A stretch of 5,044 bases of DNA from Pseudomonadota bacterium (lineage in GTDB: Bacteria; Pseudomonadota; Alphaproteobacteria; Sphingomonadales; Sphingomonadaceae). Positions within the stretch are counted from its first letter, which is position 1. The number at the start of each line of letters is the position of its first letter. The DNA lies in the NCBI GenBank assembly GCA_023413015.1, contig JAEZQR010000176.1, positions 1 through 5,044 on the forward strand, read 5' to 3'. Under the pieces are notes generated by a model. It saw only the letters and a list, made by a program, of their open reading frames with translations, had not been told where the DNA came from and did no database searches. Shown in pieces: positions 4,715-5,044 of this stretch. The position numbers were made by a program, and so were the translations under genes.

Positions 4715-4724
4715 CGGGGGCGGC
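4696..4724. terminator. 14-bp perfect inverted repeat between convergent genes
   Basis: GCCGCCCCCGTCAC (4696-4709) and GTGACGGGGGCGGC (4711-4724) are exact reverse complements around one central base, in practice a 12-13 bp stem with a tiny loop. The left arm is inside the last codons of the monooxygenase-like gene and the right arm contains its TGA. It sits between two genes that face each other, so it probably blocks read-through in both directions, although no T-run follows on either strand. Confidence 0.55.
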
Positions 4725-4736
4725 GTCGTCGGAGCG

Positions 4737-5044
4737 TCAGCGGTTACGGTCCCGATCGCGGCCGGACCAGCCGCCGCGGTCGCGATCCCGGTCCCAATCA
4801 CGATCATGCCCGCCCATGCGGCCGCGATCCTCGCCGGCGCGATAGCCGCGATCGCGGTCCCAGTCGCTACGGCCGGAGCCGCCCATGTCGCGGTCGCGAT
4901 CCTGACGACCGCCGTAGCCGCCCATGCGCGAGCGGTCCTCGTCGCCGCCCATCATGCCGGACATGCTGCGGTCCTGATCGCGGCTCATGCTGCCAAAGCC
5001 GCCGCGGCTGCCGCTCATGCCGCCACGCTCGTCGCGGCCGCGGT
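4737..5044 (-). CDS. Arg/Asp/Gly-rich low-complexity protein, C-terminal part
   Basis: The reading frame is open to the right edge, so the N-terminus lies outside the window. An ATG at 5018 is only one possible internal start, and the residues before it (RGRDERGG) have the same composition. About 100 residues are visible, almost all R, D, G, S, M, W or Y, with repeated 'DRDRD', 'DWDRDR', 'RGRMGGHD' and 'GGYGG' units. The 'DRDRDR' tracts come from a GCGATC/GATCGCGGTCC-type DNA repeat on the plus strand. The segment is predicted to be disordered, with alternating opposite charges. Disordered tails of this kind occur in envelope-stress and stress-related proteins of sphingomonads and in RNA-binding proteins. 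No folded domain is visible here, so no function is assigned. Confidence 0.7.
   Translation of the reverse strand, partial: RGRDERGGMSGSRGGFGSMSRDQDRSMSGMMGGDEDRSRMGGYGGRQDRDRDMGGSGRSDWDRDRGYRAGEDRGRMGGHDRDWDRDRDRGGWSGRDRDRNR

Overview
The window is GC-rich DNA with strongly GC-biased third codon positions and alphaproteobacterial-looking gene content. The partial DUF4870-like membrane protein, the alanine-rich secreted proteins and the Arg/Asp/Gly-rich low-complexity protein suggest a sphingomonad (Sphingomonas or a relative). This placement is an inference from protein style; no rRNA or marker gene is present to confirm it.

Layout: (1) 2-238 (+), the 3' end of a small DUF4870-like membrane protein. 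(2) 373-750 (+), a 125-aa predicted secreted protein with two cysteines. (3) 835-1056 (+), a 73-aa two-helix membrane protein. (4) 1057-1543, a gene-free stretch holding a 13-bp perfect hairpin and copies of a short upstream element. (5) 1544-2476 (+), a 310-aa predicted secreted protein that is a larger relative of the 125-aa one and carries two copies of the same Cys-bounded helical domain. (6) 2538-2628 (+), a tRNA-Ser(GGA). (7) 2629-2785, an AT-richer leader with GTAC repeats, followed by 2786-3622 (+), a 278-aa abortive-infection protein with a C-terminal Abi_C/HEPN-type domain, closed by a good intrinsic terminator. (8) 3707-4216 (-), an unrecognised 169-aa protein that probably starts at TTG. 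(9) 4361-4714 (+), a 117-aa protein resembling the antibiotic biosynthesis monooxygenase (dimeric alpha/beta barrel) fold. (10) 4737 to beyond 5044 (-), the C-terminal part of an Arg/Asp/Gly-rich low-complexity protein.

Two themes stand out. The first is a small, apparently undescribed family of exported helical proteins. The same unit, opening with a Cys-x2-[Leu/Ile]-x-Ala-Glu-type motif and closing with a Tyr-x3-Cys motif, occurs once in the 125-aa protein and twice in the 310-aa protein. A nearly identical 16-bp element lies roughly 75-90 bp upstream of each gene, which points to duplication, common regulation or both. The second is a lone defence-type gene placed directly behind a tRNA gene. 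This is the classic position for acquired cargo, although no integrase or duplicated tRNA end is visible in the window.
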